Shown here: in pieces, positions 18,863 through 27,408 of the stretch
Layout of the letters: the number at the start of each line of letters is the position of its first letter
Numbering within the stretch: the stretch's first letter is position 1
Assembly: GCF_009363155.1 (NCBI RefSeq)
Contig: NZ_CP045302.1
Span: forward strand, 4,261,001-4,325,000
DNA length: 64,000 bases
Direction: 5' to 3'
Source: Azotobacter salinestris
GTDB taxonomy: Bacteria; Pseudomonadota; Gammaproteobacteria; Pseudomonadales; Pseudomonadaceae
Translations under genes and position numbers: made by a program
The notes under the pieces: model-generated
What the model saw: only the letters and a program-made list of their open reading frames with translations
Database searches by the model: none
What the model was told of the DNA's origin: nothing

Positions 18863-19201
18863 GGTGCTATCTCCGCCTCTGTGTCTGTGTAGCAGGGAAT
18901 GCTCTCCATGCGTTACTCATATTCCAAGTGAGGCTATTTAAATAACCTCTGTGATATTCAGTGGTTGTTGGTTTGTCAATGCGGTCTGTAGACGAAGCGT
19001 TTGGATAATCGGCACGCTACCGCAAGGCGCCGTTGCGGATTGAGATGACAGGTTGCAGGGTTGTGCATAATTTTGTTATGCGCAAGCCCTGCGATTCCGC
19101 TTTTTAAGCGAAATGGCTTTTGGTAAGTGGCTAAATCCCCTCCTGAAAGGGTGCCACATGTTTTTGCAAAAGACGTGAGATTGTCTTTTGTCAGGATGTT
19201 A
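18863..19201. other. AT-rich intergenic region upstream of the truncated depolymerase
   Basis: 339 bases of visibly lower GC than the chromosome average, with no gene. It contains a near-palindrome at 18939–18958 (GAGGCTATTTAAATAACCTC, 18 of 20 symmetric) that could be an operator for the truncated gene. It ends at the TA (19200–19201) flanking IS630 copy 2. Confidence 0.55.
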
Positions 19202-20299
19202 TTAACCCGGCAATCAAATACCCAATCTAAGTGGCATAACGCACCGACGCATGCTGGAAATAGGCAACTACCCGCTCCGGGGTTTTGGCCAACCAGCTCA
19301 TGAATGCCTCGGCCTTCTCCAGCAATTCCGACTTGTTTCGCGCCCGGTCACTGGTGCGCAAGCGTGTCTTGAGGTCGCGGTTCAAATACTCGTCCGGATT
19401 ACACTCAGGCGAATAGGGTGGCAGGTAGAACGCTTCGATTTCTTCCTGGTGCCCTTCGAGCCATTCCCTGACCAGACGCGCATGATGGACACGCAGGTTG
19501 TCCAGGATCAGAAAGATCTTCCTGTCACTGTCCGCCACCAGCCTCGACATGAAACCGATCATCCGCTCAGTATTCATGGCCCCCTCCAGGAACTCGAACC
19601 GTACCAGTCCCTGGTTGCTGATCGCTGAGACCATGCTCAGGCCATGACGCCGAGTCGGCGCCACCAGCACCGGCGTGACGCCTGCCGGCGCATAGCCTCG
19701 AATCCAATGCCCATCTTCAGCTACGGCCGTTTCATCGCCCCAGTAGATCGTCGCGTTTTCGGCCTTGGCGCGTGCCACGATGGCCGGATAGGTCTCTTCA
19801 AGCCAGTGCTCGACCGCCTCCGGGTTCTGTTCCAGCGCCTGCCGGGTCGGCCGCTGTGGGGTATATCCCCAGCGCTGAAGGTACTGACCCACCGTCCGGA
19901 TCGGCATCTCGATGCCATACAAGTGCTTGATCAACTGCATGACGGCCCGGCGGTTCCACAGGGCAAAGTCGAGTTGCAACTGGTTCGGGGTCTGGCCCAC
20001 CAGAATCGAGCGCAACTGCCACTCCTGTGCGAGCGTCAAGGTCCGTCCGCTTGCCTGGCGCCGACCTCGTGTCCTGGATTTCAGACCTTCGCTGCCTTGC
20101 TCGCTGTAGCGTTTGGACCAGGCTAGTACGGTACTCAGATGTACGCCCAATGCGTCGGCAACCTCTTGCCAAGTCAGTTCGCGCTGCTCACGCAGATTCA
20201 TGGCCAGGCGCCGCATCTGGTCCTGAGTTTCTCGAGAGAGCTTTCGGGCATCGATCTTTTTCATGCCTCTTTATATCGTGAATTTGATTGCCGCGTTAA
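19202..20299 (-). mobile_element. IS630-family element, copy 2 (intact, inverted relative to copy 1)
   Basis: 1098 bp between TTAACCCGGCAATCAAAT (left) and ATTTGATTGCCGCGTTAA (right), with TA on each side (19200–19201 and 20300–20301). The ends and encoded protein are the same as those of copy 1, so the two are recent duplicates in opposite orientation, about 0.77 kb apart. Confidence 0.94.
19227..20264 (-). CDS. IS630-family transposase
   Basis: 345 residues, intact. An N-terminal helix-turn-helix (LTWQEVADALGVHLSTVLAWSKRY) is followed by a winged-helix-like region and the DDE catalytic domain with YWGDET, LILDNLRVHH and PPYSPECNPDEYLNRDLK. It is the reference copy that shows what was lost in copy 1. 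With intact terminal repeats the element should be mobile. Confidence 0.95.
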   Translation of the reverse strand: MKKIDARKLSRETQDQMRRLAMNLREQRELTWQEVADALGVHLSTVLAWSKRYSEQGSEGLKSRTRGRRQASGRTLTLAQEWQLRSILVGQTPNQLQLDFALWNRRAVMQLIKHLYGIEMPIRTVGQYLQRWGYTPQRPTRQALEQNPEAVEHWLEETYPAIVARAKAENATIYWGDETAVAEDGHWIRGYAPAGVTPVLVAPTRRHGLSMVSAISNQGLVRFEFLEGAMNTERMIGFMSRLVADSDRKIFLILDNLRVHHARLVREWLEGHQEEIEAFYLPPYSPECNPDEYLNRDLKTRLRTSDRARNKSELLEKAEAFMSWLAKTPERVVAYFQHASVRYAT

Positions 20300-20301
20300 T
20301 A

Positions 20302-20818
20302 GTTTGGATGTTTGAGCGTGCAATTCCTGTGTCGCTTCTTCAGATCTGTTTCCGACCAGTGGTCGAGTATTGGCGGAGTAGCAAGAGGATAAGTGTGGTT
20401 TCGCTTAATTAACTAAACGGCGTTGCTGTATGTTTGCCAGTGGTGCCTTTCTGCTGCGAATCGTTTGGTTGGCCTGCTGCAAGCTTTAATATTAGCTATT
20501 GGTCTGGGCTGGGATCTAAGCTGGGGCAATGAATAAAGTATGGGTGGATGGGGCGTCTGAAAGATATCCTGCATGGCGTACCTGTGCTTCCTTCGTGCTG
20601 ATAATTTGCTGGGGTATTTTTAGTTCTGAGTTCTGGCATATTTATAATGAAGCCAGCTTTGGAGGGTTTAATCGGTGTAGTGCCGGAAGCAGAGCCGCAT
20701 GGATGCTTTTTATAATATGGAAATGACTGTTTTTCATATGTGGCTCGCTGGTCTCGCCGTGTCGAGCATGGCTTTGCAAGCGTTCGAGCAAGCAGAGCGA
20801 ATATGCAGGCGCAAATGA
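20302..20818. other. AT-rich region without a recognised gene
   Basis: 517 bases of AT-richer DNA beside IS630 copy 2. A 65-codon frame at 20529–20726 on the plus strand has no good ribosome binding site and no recognisable domain. I take this stretch as degraded or foreign DNA linked to the IS region. Confidence 0.55.
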
Positions 20819-21937
20819 TCAAGGCAATTCGAGAATATCCGCCGTGACTGCGCTTTTCCCCGACTTGCGATCGTCCGCGGCCGTGTCGTACACGATCAGC
20901 AGAGAGTTCTGCGGGCCTCCATCCGGGGAGAAGAGGGCCATGCCTTCGGCATGATCCACGCCCTCGCCATGGGGCACTTCCAGGATGTGCTGCAAGGCAT
21001 CGGCCGGAACCACCGCCTCGTCGGCGGGGGCGCAGCCGTCCGGCCAGCGGAAGACACTGACCGGGCCATCGAGGTCCATGGTCGGGCCGGCGAGGATCAG
21101 CAGGTCGGCGCGCTGCACGCACAGGTCGCGGATTCCCAGGCCGCCGAGCTGGAGGAAATGCTTGCGGTAGAGGCAGCCCTGCGGCCCGATGGGCTGCAGC
21201 CTCAGGATACAGGCCGTGGCGTCGGCGACGACCGCCACTTCCAGGATGACCGCCCAGCCGTGCAGCACCGGGCCGCGCAGGCCGAGGAAGATCCGCTCGC
21301 CGGCCACGGCCAGGCCTTCGATGTCGAAGCCGTTGTCCTTTCCGGGGATGCCGAGGAAGGGGCCCAGATGCATGTCGTTCTGCAGGGCTTCGGTCAGTTC
21401 GTCGCCCTTGTCGTCGCCCTTCAGGCGGGCGGCGAACAGTTCCTGTCCGTTCTGTCGGGTGCGTTTCGCCAGCTCGCAGGTGCCGTCACCCTCCACCAGC
21501 GGAACGCGGGCCAGCAGGTAGCGGTTGCCGTCGCTGCGGACCTTGACCAACTGCCTGCGGGCCTTGTCGGCGCCGTCCTTGAGCTTCGGGTTCTTGCGTT
21601 TCAGGCTGTGCGAGCCCACCAGCCAGAGGTAGCCGTCGGCGCAGGCAAGGCCTTCGATATCCGCTTCTTGCAGATCGGCCGGGTCGTCGCCAGGGGGAAC
21701 CGGCAGGGCGAGGTAGTCGTTCAGCGGGAACTGCCGGTGCCGGCCGTAGCGGCAGGCGCCCTGGTCGTCATCCGGCAGGCGGGTGAGCCGTTCCAGAGTG
21801 AGCGTCTCGTCGTTCGCCACCCAGAGCGTGTCGCCGATCTGCACCGCGACCGACAGCCCGTCGCGCAGCGCCTTGCCCTTGCCCAGGGCATGGCGTGCCG
21901 GATCGAACTCCAGCGTTGCCAGCCGGCTTGTGCCCAT
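20819..21937 (-). CDS. DUF3616-domain protein
   Basis: 372 residues without a signal peptide. Repeated beta-propeller-like strands include DTLWVANDETLTLERL, ADIEGLACADGYLWLVGSHS, FDIEGLAVAGERIFLGLRGP and DHAEGMALFSPDG. The repeated DIEGLA/HAEGMA pattern is characteristic of the DUF3616/esterase-like propeller families. Function is unknown. It is monocistronic in an accessory region next to insertion sequences. Confidence 0.8.
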   Translation of the reverse strand: MGTSRLATLEFDPARHALGKGKALRDGLSVAVQIGDTLWVANDETLTLERLTRLPDDDQGACRYGRHRQFPLNDYLALPVPPGDDPADLQEADIEGLACADGYLWLVGSHSLKRKNPKLKDGADKARRQLVKVRSDGNRYLLARVPLVEGDGTCELAKRTRQNGQELFAARLKGDDKGDELTEALQNDMHLGPFLGIPGKDNGFDIEGLAVAGERIFLGLRGPVLHGWAVILEVAVVADATACILRLQPIGPQGCLYRKHFLQLGGLGIRDLCVQRADLLILAGPTMDLDGPVSVFRWPDGCAPADEAVVPADALQHILEVPHGEGVDHAEGMALFSPDGGPQNSLLIVYDTAADDRKSGKSAVTADILELP

Positions 21938-22071
21938 GGGGAGAGTCCTCTGTCGGTCCTGCTGGCTTCTTCAACCGTAGCGGGGCGCCGTGCCAGGACG
22001 TGCCCGTGCGCCGGCGAGCGGCGGCCCGGGCTGGCGAGCGACCCGGGCACGCCCGTTGCCGGCCGGCTCGC

Positions 22072-22728
22072 TCAGGCGTTGCTGTCCCTTCCCGGTGCCG
22101 GCTCAGGTGCCGGTTCCGAGGGCGCTGCCGACGCGGCGGGGGCCGGAGGCACTGCCGGCAACGAAGGCTCAGGGGCGACTATCGGCAGCGATGCGGAGGT
22201 CTCGGATTCCATTGCCGTTCTGGTGCCCAGGTTTTCCAGGGTCCTTTGCAGCCAGGCGTTGTAGGCCGACTGGATCTCGCTGAGCGTCGAGGCCTGTTCG
22301 CTGACGTCGGCCTGGTATTGCCTGATGATGTTGAGGCTGGCTTCCAGGTAGGAGGCCAGGACCTGCTGCGGAGTGGTAGCTCCCTGCATGGCCTCGGCCA
22401 CCTGCTTGCCGGCTCCCAGGGTGGTCGTCAGGAAGCGGATGTAGCAGTCGCTCTCCCTTTCCTGGGCGGCCAGCTGGATCTCGGTCAGTTCCTGGTAGGC
22501 GGAGAACAGGGCAGAGGGCTTCATCCAGGGCATGCCGATGGGCATCCAGTTGGTGTGCTGCATGGACTCCATGACCTGCCGGGCGATCTGCAGGCTGTCC
22601 TTGACCGGTGTCATGGCCTCGAAAAGGACCCGTGCGTTCTGGCCGCTTTCGTTGGCGTAATTGTTCCAGTGTTTGATCGCCTCGAACAGCTTCGGATCGA
22701 TCGTGGCATTCGCGTTGACGGCATCCAT
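22072..22728 (-). CDS. Phasin-like protein
   Basis: 218 residues. A predominantly helical, amphipathic N-terminal ~165 residues (PKLFEAIKHWNNYANESG, PVKDSLQIARQVMESM, LASYLEASLNIIRQYQADV) is followed by a Pro/Ala-rich tail. The composition resembles phasins that coat polyhydroxyalkanoate granules, and it lies immediately downstream of a PHB depolymerase gene on the same strand (30-base gap). The family assignment is inferred from pattern and context, without a definite motif. Confidence 0.55.
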   Translation of the reverse strand: MDAVNANATIDPKLFEAIKHWNNYANESGQNARVLFEAMTPVKDSLQIARQVMESMQHTNWMPIGMPWMKPSALFSAYQELTEIQLAAQERESDCYIRFLTTTLGAGKQVAEAMQGATTPQQVLASYLEASLNIIRQYQADVSEQASTLSEIQSAYNAWLQRTLENLGTRTAMESETSASLPIVAPEPSLPAVPPAPAASAAPSEPAPEPAPGRDSNA

Positions 22729-22758
22729 GGTGGTTCTCCCTTGTGCAGTGGGCTTGGC

Positions 22759-23820
22759 TCAGGATCGGGGCTCGGCAAGGCGGGTGATCATCTTGTGGAT
22801 GGCACGCAACTGGGGAGCGTTGCGGGTGAAGTAGTCCGGGTTCGGGTTGCCCGGCGAGGAATAGCCCCAGAAATCCCAGCAGCCGTCGGGATTCAGCGGC
22901 GAGGCGTTGGATGGCTGCACCTGAGGGTAGAGCACGATGAGATCGTTGGCCTCGGCCATCTGGTTGTAGCCGGTATGGGCGTAGTACTTGTCGCCGATGA
23001 CTTGTGCACCCTGCTTGCAGCCGTGGAACACCACATGAACGGGGCAGCTCTTGTCGGTCTGACAGGCCGCCGGAACATAGGCATAGGCCGTGTCGCTCAT
23101 GCTGGTGTAGGGCGAGTCGATGAACTCCTTCTGGTCGAAGACGATCAGGTTGTCGCCCAGGTGCTGGGCGGGCGGCTTCAGGGCCGGGTAGATCCGGTCG
23201 AGTATGACGTTGGCCTGTGCGAAGTCGCAGTCGTTGATATAGGGCGGCCGGGTCAGGGCGCAGGCGGTATCGGTACTGTTGTCGGTCACGAAGGCATGGC
23301 CGGCAGCGATGCTCTTGTCGTATTGGATGGAGGCTTCCGGGACGCCGATGGACTTGAAGAACTCCTGGGTCTGGTTCACGACCGTGGTCGTGACGGTTTC
23401 GTCCTTCGTTCCACTAAAGATATAGATACGATCATCCGCGAGATTCTTCAGCGGAGCTATATAGCCATATTCGGCCAGCAGGGTTGCATATCTGACCAGG
23501 ACCGGCGTATTGGGGCCGGTGCTGGCCGTCAGGGGATTCATGCAGGTGGTGGTGGCATTTTCCACCAGGGTATTGCCCACCCAGGACTTCGCGCACAGAT
23601 AGGGACCGCCGGCGACAATGCCGGCGCCCACCATGATGTCGGAAAACACCATGTAAAGTTGGGAAGTCATGAAGGCGCCGGACGACAATCCCGATACCGA
23701 GGTCTTGTACAAGTCCGCGCCGTAGGCTGGCAATTTAAGGGTCTGGGCATCGGCCGTGGCGACGAGCAGCATCGCCATGGCAAGTCCTGTGCTGATACGA
23801 GTTCCTGGTATCCGATTCAT
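22759..23820 (-). CDS. Secreted poly(3-hydroxybutyrate) depolymerase (type-2 catalytic domain)
   Basis: 353 residues. A signal peptide covers about residues 1–25 (ISTGLAMAMLLVATADA). The lipase box VSGLSSGAFM comes close to the N-terminus, the arrangement of the type-2 (circularly permuted) extracellular short-chain-length PHA depolymerases. The oxyanion-type segment CPVHVVFHGCKQG lies towards the C-terminus. Cysteine pairs (YLCAKSW, TTCMNP, TACALT, DCDF) suggest disulfides in an exported enzyme. No substrate-binding or linker domain is visible, so it acts on denatured or oligomeric polymer, or a binding domain is dispensable. AAGGA precedes the start. Confidence 0.85.
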   Translation of the reverse strand: MNRIPGTRISTGLAMAMLLVATADAQTLKLPAYGADLYKTSVSGLSSGAFMTSQLYMVFSDIMVGAGIVAGGPYLCAKSWVGNTLVENATTTCMNPLTASTGPNTPVLVRYATLLAEYGYIAPLKNLADDRIYIFSGTKDETVTTTVVNQTQEFFKSIGVPEASIQYDKSIAAGHAFVTDNSTDTACALTRPPYINDCDFAQANVILDRIYPALKPPAQHLGDNLIVFDQKEFIDSPYTSMSDTAYAYVPAACQTDKSCPVHVVFHGCKQGAQVIGDKYYAHTGYNQMAEANDLIVLYPQVQPSNASPLNPDGCWDFWGYSSPGNPNPDYFTRNAPQLRAIHKMITRLAEPRS

Positions 23821-24564
23821 CGTTCCTTGCGAGAGACTCCCGCCGTTCCGGGGCGGGGGGGGATGGCCTGGCCGCCTGGGCGCCCCTGTACTCGCTGCCT
23901 CCTTTCTGGGTAGGTGCTGTCTGGCCTCAACGTGGTTTCGCCCTAGTTCGGCGAAAGCCATTCGAGTATGGACAAAAGGTTCGACAGCGCAAGGCTGCCC
24001 GGGAGAGCCGATCGGAGCGTGCAACTGCTCTCGATGATGCCCTCTCCGTATCCATCATCCGCTGGACAAGCTGTTGCCATGCCGTGTTCTTTCCGCCGAT
24101 GCCCGACATTTCCTGTTCATGCGAAGACTGGTTGGCCAAGTGTGCGCGGCAGGACGGAAGACGCTGGTTTATCGCAGGAAAATACGGAGTAATTCCGGGT
24201 GTCGTTGCCGTTCGAAGCGGAAAGTTGCGAAAGTCGCCGGTTCGAATTGCCTGCGGGTAGGCCCCGAGGCGATCCGCGTTTCAGGACGGAACAATTTCAG
24301 CAAACCCGCTCCGCTGTCGAAGCAGGCCGGTTGTCAGGCAGTCGAATGTAAGGGCGAGTATCCGGGTTTTATCGGCAACAGGATGGGCCTGGCTGAAAGC
24401 CCTTGTCGCGGGGCCGACCGGCTGCTTTCCGACCGGCGGTACAGCTGCCGCGGCATGGCACCGGCACATTGCGGCTCGTCTCGATACGTGCAGGGCGATG
24501 CTGCAATGGCCGGTCGCCGGGACTGGCGGTTATCCTGCCGGCCACTTTCCCGATCGAGCGCGCC
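23821..24564. other. Long intergenic region between phaZ-like gene and arfB
   Basis: 744 bases between divergent genes. Open frames exist on both strands but are basic and low in complexity, with no recognisable domain, and none has convincing initiation signals. It presumably holds the promoter of the depolymerase operon on the minus strand; I cannot point to a specific one. Confidence 0.55.
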
Positions 24565-24978
24565 ATGCTGGAAATCTCCAATGCCGTCCACCTGCCCGAC
24601 GACGAGATCGAGCTGAGCGCGATCCGCGCCCAGGGGGCCGGCGGGCAGAACGTCAACAAGGTGTCCAGCGCGGTGCATCTGCGCTTCGACATCCGCACCT
24701 CGTCCCTGCCGGACTTTTACAAGGAGCGCTTGCTGGCCCTGCGCGATCAGCGCATCAGCGGCGAAGGCGTCATCGTGATCAAGGCGCAGCAGTACCGCAC
24801 CCAGGAGCAGAATCGTGCCGATGCCCTGGAGCGCCTGGCCGCGCTGATCCGCAGCGTGGCCAAGGTGGAGAAGAAGCGCCGGCCGACCCAGCCGACCTAC
24901 GGCTCGAAGCAGCGCCGGCTGGAGGGAAAGGCCAAACGCGGGGCGGTCAAGGCCGGACGGGGGCGGGTGGATTACTGA
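24565..24978 (+). CDS. arfB: Alternative ribosome-rescue factor ArfB (YaeJ)
   Basis: 137 residues. The catalytic GGQ motif is in [19 protein letters not shown], followed by the release-factor-like core and a basic C-terminal tail ([20 protein letters not shown] style) that enters the mRNA channel of stalled ribosomes. It hydrolyses peptidyl-tRNA on non-stop ribosomes. Length matches the family (about 140). Start ATG at 24565. Confidence 0.93.
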   Translation: MLEISNAVHLPDDEIELSAIRAQGAGGQNVNKVSSAVHLRFDIRTSSLPDFYKERLLALRDQRISGEGVIVIKAQQYRTQEQNRADALERLAALIRSVAKVEKKRRPTQPTYGSKQRRLEGKAKRGAVKAGRGRVDY

Positions 24979-25020
24979 TAGCTGTCATGCCGACCCGGAT
25001 AGCGAGGCGGCCCCTTCATC

Positions 25021-25063
25021 GCCGATAAATCCGCTCCTGCGGAGCAGGCGCGGATTTGTCGGC
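25021..25063. repeat. Extragenic palindrome, possible terminator between arfB and ggpPS
   Basis: GCCGATAAATCCGC and GCGGATTTGTCGGC form an almost perfect 14-bp stem (one G–T) with a GC-rich loop, between two convergent genes. The GATAAATCCGC core resembles repeated extragenic palindromes of pseudomonads. Lack of a T-run leaves its terminator role uncertain. Confidence 0.55.
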
Positions 25064-25067
25064 ACTG

Positions 25068-27320
25068 TCAGGCGATGGCGCGGATGTCCGTCCGGGGTTC
25101 ATCCAGCGCGCCGAGGAAGTCGTCGCCCCAGCGGCGGATGTCGTTGAACGCGACGATGTCGAACAGCTCGCGCAGCCGCGCCCGCGCCTCGTTTTTGGGC
25201 ATGTTCAGCGCCAGGTAGCACTGGTGTGCCAGGTCGGCATTGTCATGGGGATTGGTCAGCAGGGCGCCCTTGAGTTCGGCGGCGGCGCCGGCGAACTCGG
25301 AGAGCACCAGCACGCCGCTGCCGTCCTGCAGGCCCTGGGTGGCGACGAATTCCTTGGCCACCAGGTTGAGGCCGTCGCGCAGCGGGGTGATCCACATGAC
25401 GTCGGCCATGGCGTACCAAGCCACCACCTCCTCGAACGGCAGGCTGCGGAAGAAGAACTGCACCGGCGTCCAGCCGACCCGGGCGAAGCGGCCGTTGATC
25501 CGTCCCACGGCTTGTTCGATCTGTCCCTGCAGCTCGTCGTAGATGGTCATCTCCCGCGCCGCCGGGACGCAGATGCTGGCCAGGGTGATTCTGCCCTGCA
25601 GCTCGGGGTTGTCCGCCAGCAGCCGTTCGAAGGCCCTGAGCTTTTCCAGCACGCCCTTGGTGTAGTCCAGGCGCTCGACGGCGAGGATCAGGCGCACGCC
25701 GTTCAACTCCCGGCGCAATTGCTCCATCTGTTTCTGCACGGATTCGCGTGCCAGGGCGTTGCGCACCCGGTCGAGGTCGAGCCCGACCGGGTGGGCGCCA
25801 AGGCGGACCTGGCGCATGCCGGTGTCGATCGCGGTGGTCACGCGCTCCAGGCCGACCGCGCAGCCGTAGGTGACGAAGCGCGGCGCGCAGTTCTGCCGGC
25901 CGAGGACCTTCAGGGGAGCCACGCCGCGGGCGACGTCGACGAAGTTCTCCACCTGGCGCGGGATGTGGAAGCCGATGTAGTCGCACTGCAGCAGGCTGCC
26001 GACGATCTGCCGGCGCCAGGGCACCACGTTGAAGACGTCCGCCGAAGGAAAGTGGGTGTGGTGGAAGAAGGCCAGCTTGAGGTCCGGGCGCAGTTCGCGC
26101 AGGTAGGCCGGAACCATCCACAGGTTGTAGTCGTGCAGCCAGACGGTGGCGCCCTCGGCGGCCTCCAGCGCGGTGCGCTCGGCGAAGGCGCGGTTGACCC
26201 GTAGGAACACCTGCCAGTCGTCCTCGTTGAACACGGCGCGCTCCCAGAAGGTGTGCAGGGTCGGCCAGAAGGCTTCCTTGGAGAAGCGCTTGTAGAAGGT
26301 GTCGATGTCCTGCTTGTTCAGCGGCACGCGGGCGGCAGTCAGGCGCGGATAGCGCTCGGCGTCCACCGTGGTGTGGCTCTCGAAGGCGCCCTGGCCTTCC
26401 TCGTGCTCGGCCCAGGCGACCCAGGAGCCCTTGCGGCCGTCGGCGAAGAAGCTGAGCAGGGTGGGGATGATGCCGTTGGGCGAGCTCGGCCGGCGGCGCT
26501 GCACCTGGCCGTGCTCGCGGTATTCCTCGTAGGGCAGGCGGTGATAGACGATCACCAGCTCGGCCTGCCCCGGTTCGCTGGCCTTGCGCGTCTCGGCGGC
26601 GAAGCCGTGCACGCCGAGGAAGCCGAAGTGGGAGAAGGCCTGGATGATGCCGCCGCAGCCCGGGCTGTCGGCGTGCAGGACGCGGGTGCAGTTGAGGGTG
26701 TGGGCGAGCAGGCTTTCTTCCGACTGCCCGACGCAGACGCCCTTGAGGCCGCAGGTGAGCATGCTGAGGTCGTTCAGGGTGTCGCCGGCGACCAGTACCT
26801 GTTCGGGATCGAGGCCGAGGTGCTCGACCAGCTTGAGCAGGCTGCTGCCCTTGTTCACCCCGCGCGGCAGGAAGTCCAGGTAGCGCCCCGCCGAGTACAG
26901 CAGGTCGCAGCCGAGGCGTTCGGCGATGGCCTTGAGGGCCGGGTCGGCGGCGCGCTCCGGCGTGCAGAAGTAGGAGCAGCGGCGCGCCTGGGGTACGTCC
27001 TGGCGCTGCAGGTCGGGAAGGTCGGCGAGGGCGCCGGCGATCTGGCTCTCGCCGGGCCAGCGGGCGTCGATGGCGTGCTGCAGCGGCTGGATCGGCTGCA
27101 GGGTTTCGCCGTGATAGAGGCTGGCGCCGACGTCGGCGATGATGTAGTCCGGCTGCGGCAGGGTGGGATCGGCCAGCAGCGGCAGCACGGCCTCCAGGCT
27201 GCGGCCGGTGACGTAGGCCAGCTGGATGCCGGGGTGGGCGGTGATGGTCTGATAGAGACTCAGGCGATCCTGCGGATCGCCGGCGAGAAAGGTTCCATCG
27301 AGATCGGTGGCAAGTAGCAT
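25068..27320 (-). CDS. ggpPS: Bifunctional glucosylglycerol-phosphate phosphatase/synthase (GgpPS)
   Basis: 750 residues in two parts. The N-terminal ~250 residues are a HAD phosphatase with MLLATDLDGTF (Asp6, Asp8) and VLVAGDTLNDLSML. The C-terminal ~500 residues are a GT20 glycosyltransferase related to OtsA, with FFHHTHFPSADVF, LILAVERLDYTKGV, ITPLRDGLNLVAKEF and GVLVLSEFAGAAAEL. This HAD–GT20 order is that of the fused enzyme that makes the compatible solute glucosylglycerol from ADP-glucose and glycerol-3-phosphate, described as I recall in Azotobacter and some Pseudomonas. It differs from trehalose synthesis, where the GT20 domain usually comes first. GAGAAG lies 7 bases before the ATG. 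Confidence 0.82.
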   Translation of the reverse strand: MLLATDLDGTFLAGDPQDRLSLYQTITAHPGIQLAYVTGRSLEAVLPLLADPTLPQPDYIIADVGASLYHGETLQPIQPLQHAIDARWPGESQIAGALADLPDLQRQDVPQARRCSYFCTPERAADPALKAIAERLGCDLLYSAGRYLDFLPRGVNKGSSLLKLVEHLGLDPEQVLVAGDTLNDLSMLTCGLKGVCVGQSEESLLAHTLNCTRVLHADSPGCGGIIQAFSHFGFLGVHGFAAETRKASEPGQAELVIVYHRLPYEEYREHGQVQRRRPSSPNGIIPTLLSFFADGRKGSWVAWAEHEEGQGAFESHTTVDAERYPRLTAARVPLNKQDIDTFYKRFSKEAFWPTLHTFWERAVFNEDDWQVFLRVNRAFAERTALEAAEGATVWLHDYNLWMVPAYLRELRPDLKLAFFHHTHFPSADVFNVVPWRRQIVGSLLQCDYIGFHIPRQVENFVDVARGVAPLKVLGRQNCAPRFVTYGCAVGLERVTTAIDTGMRQVRLGAHPVGLDLDRVRNALARESVQKQMEQLRRELNGVRLILAVERLDYTKGVLEKLRAFERLLADNPELQGRITLASICVPAAREMTIYDELQGQIEQAVGRINGRFARVGWTPVQFFFRSLPFEEVVAWYAMADVMWITPLRDGLNLVAKEFVATQGLQDGSGVLVLSEFAGAAAELKGALLTNPHDNADLAHQCYLALNMPKNEARARLRELFDIVAFNDIRRWGDDFLGALDEPRTDIRAIA

Positions 27321-27408
27321 GCGCTGTCTTCTCTCCAGATGTGGGGCAAGTTGACGCGCCGACCTGGGCCGACGAGCAGTGGTGTCCGGGGCCTCCATGG
27401 CACCGGAT

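Noticed and set aside
18437-19201. Composite transposon formed by the two IS630 copies
   Set aside because: The intervening segment has only a broken gene and its upstream region, with no cargo. The TA flanks are uninformative, so two independent insertions plus a deletion explain it equally well.
20529-20726. 65-codon frame in the AT-rich region beside IS630 copy 2
   Set aside because: It has some hydrophobic stretches but no ribosome binding site or family resemblance. It is kept only as part of the no-gene region.
21895-23913. Long plus-strand open frame opposite the phasin-like and depolymerase genes
   Set aside because: Gly/Val/Gln/His-rich composition with no domain; it is the mirror of well-supported minus-strand genes. 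The same applies to long frames opposite the esterase (9883–11931), acs (36172–37968), alaS (43891–45903) and hsbR (56744–58951).
24074-24616. 180-codon plus-strand frame upstream of arfB
   Set aside because: Basic, Arg/Ser/Cys-rich, no domain, and it overlaps the arfB start in another frame.
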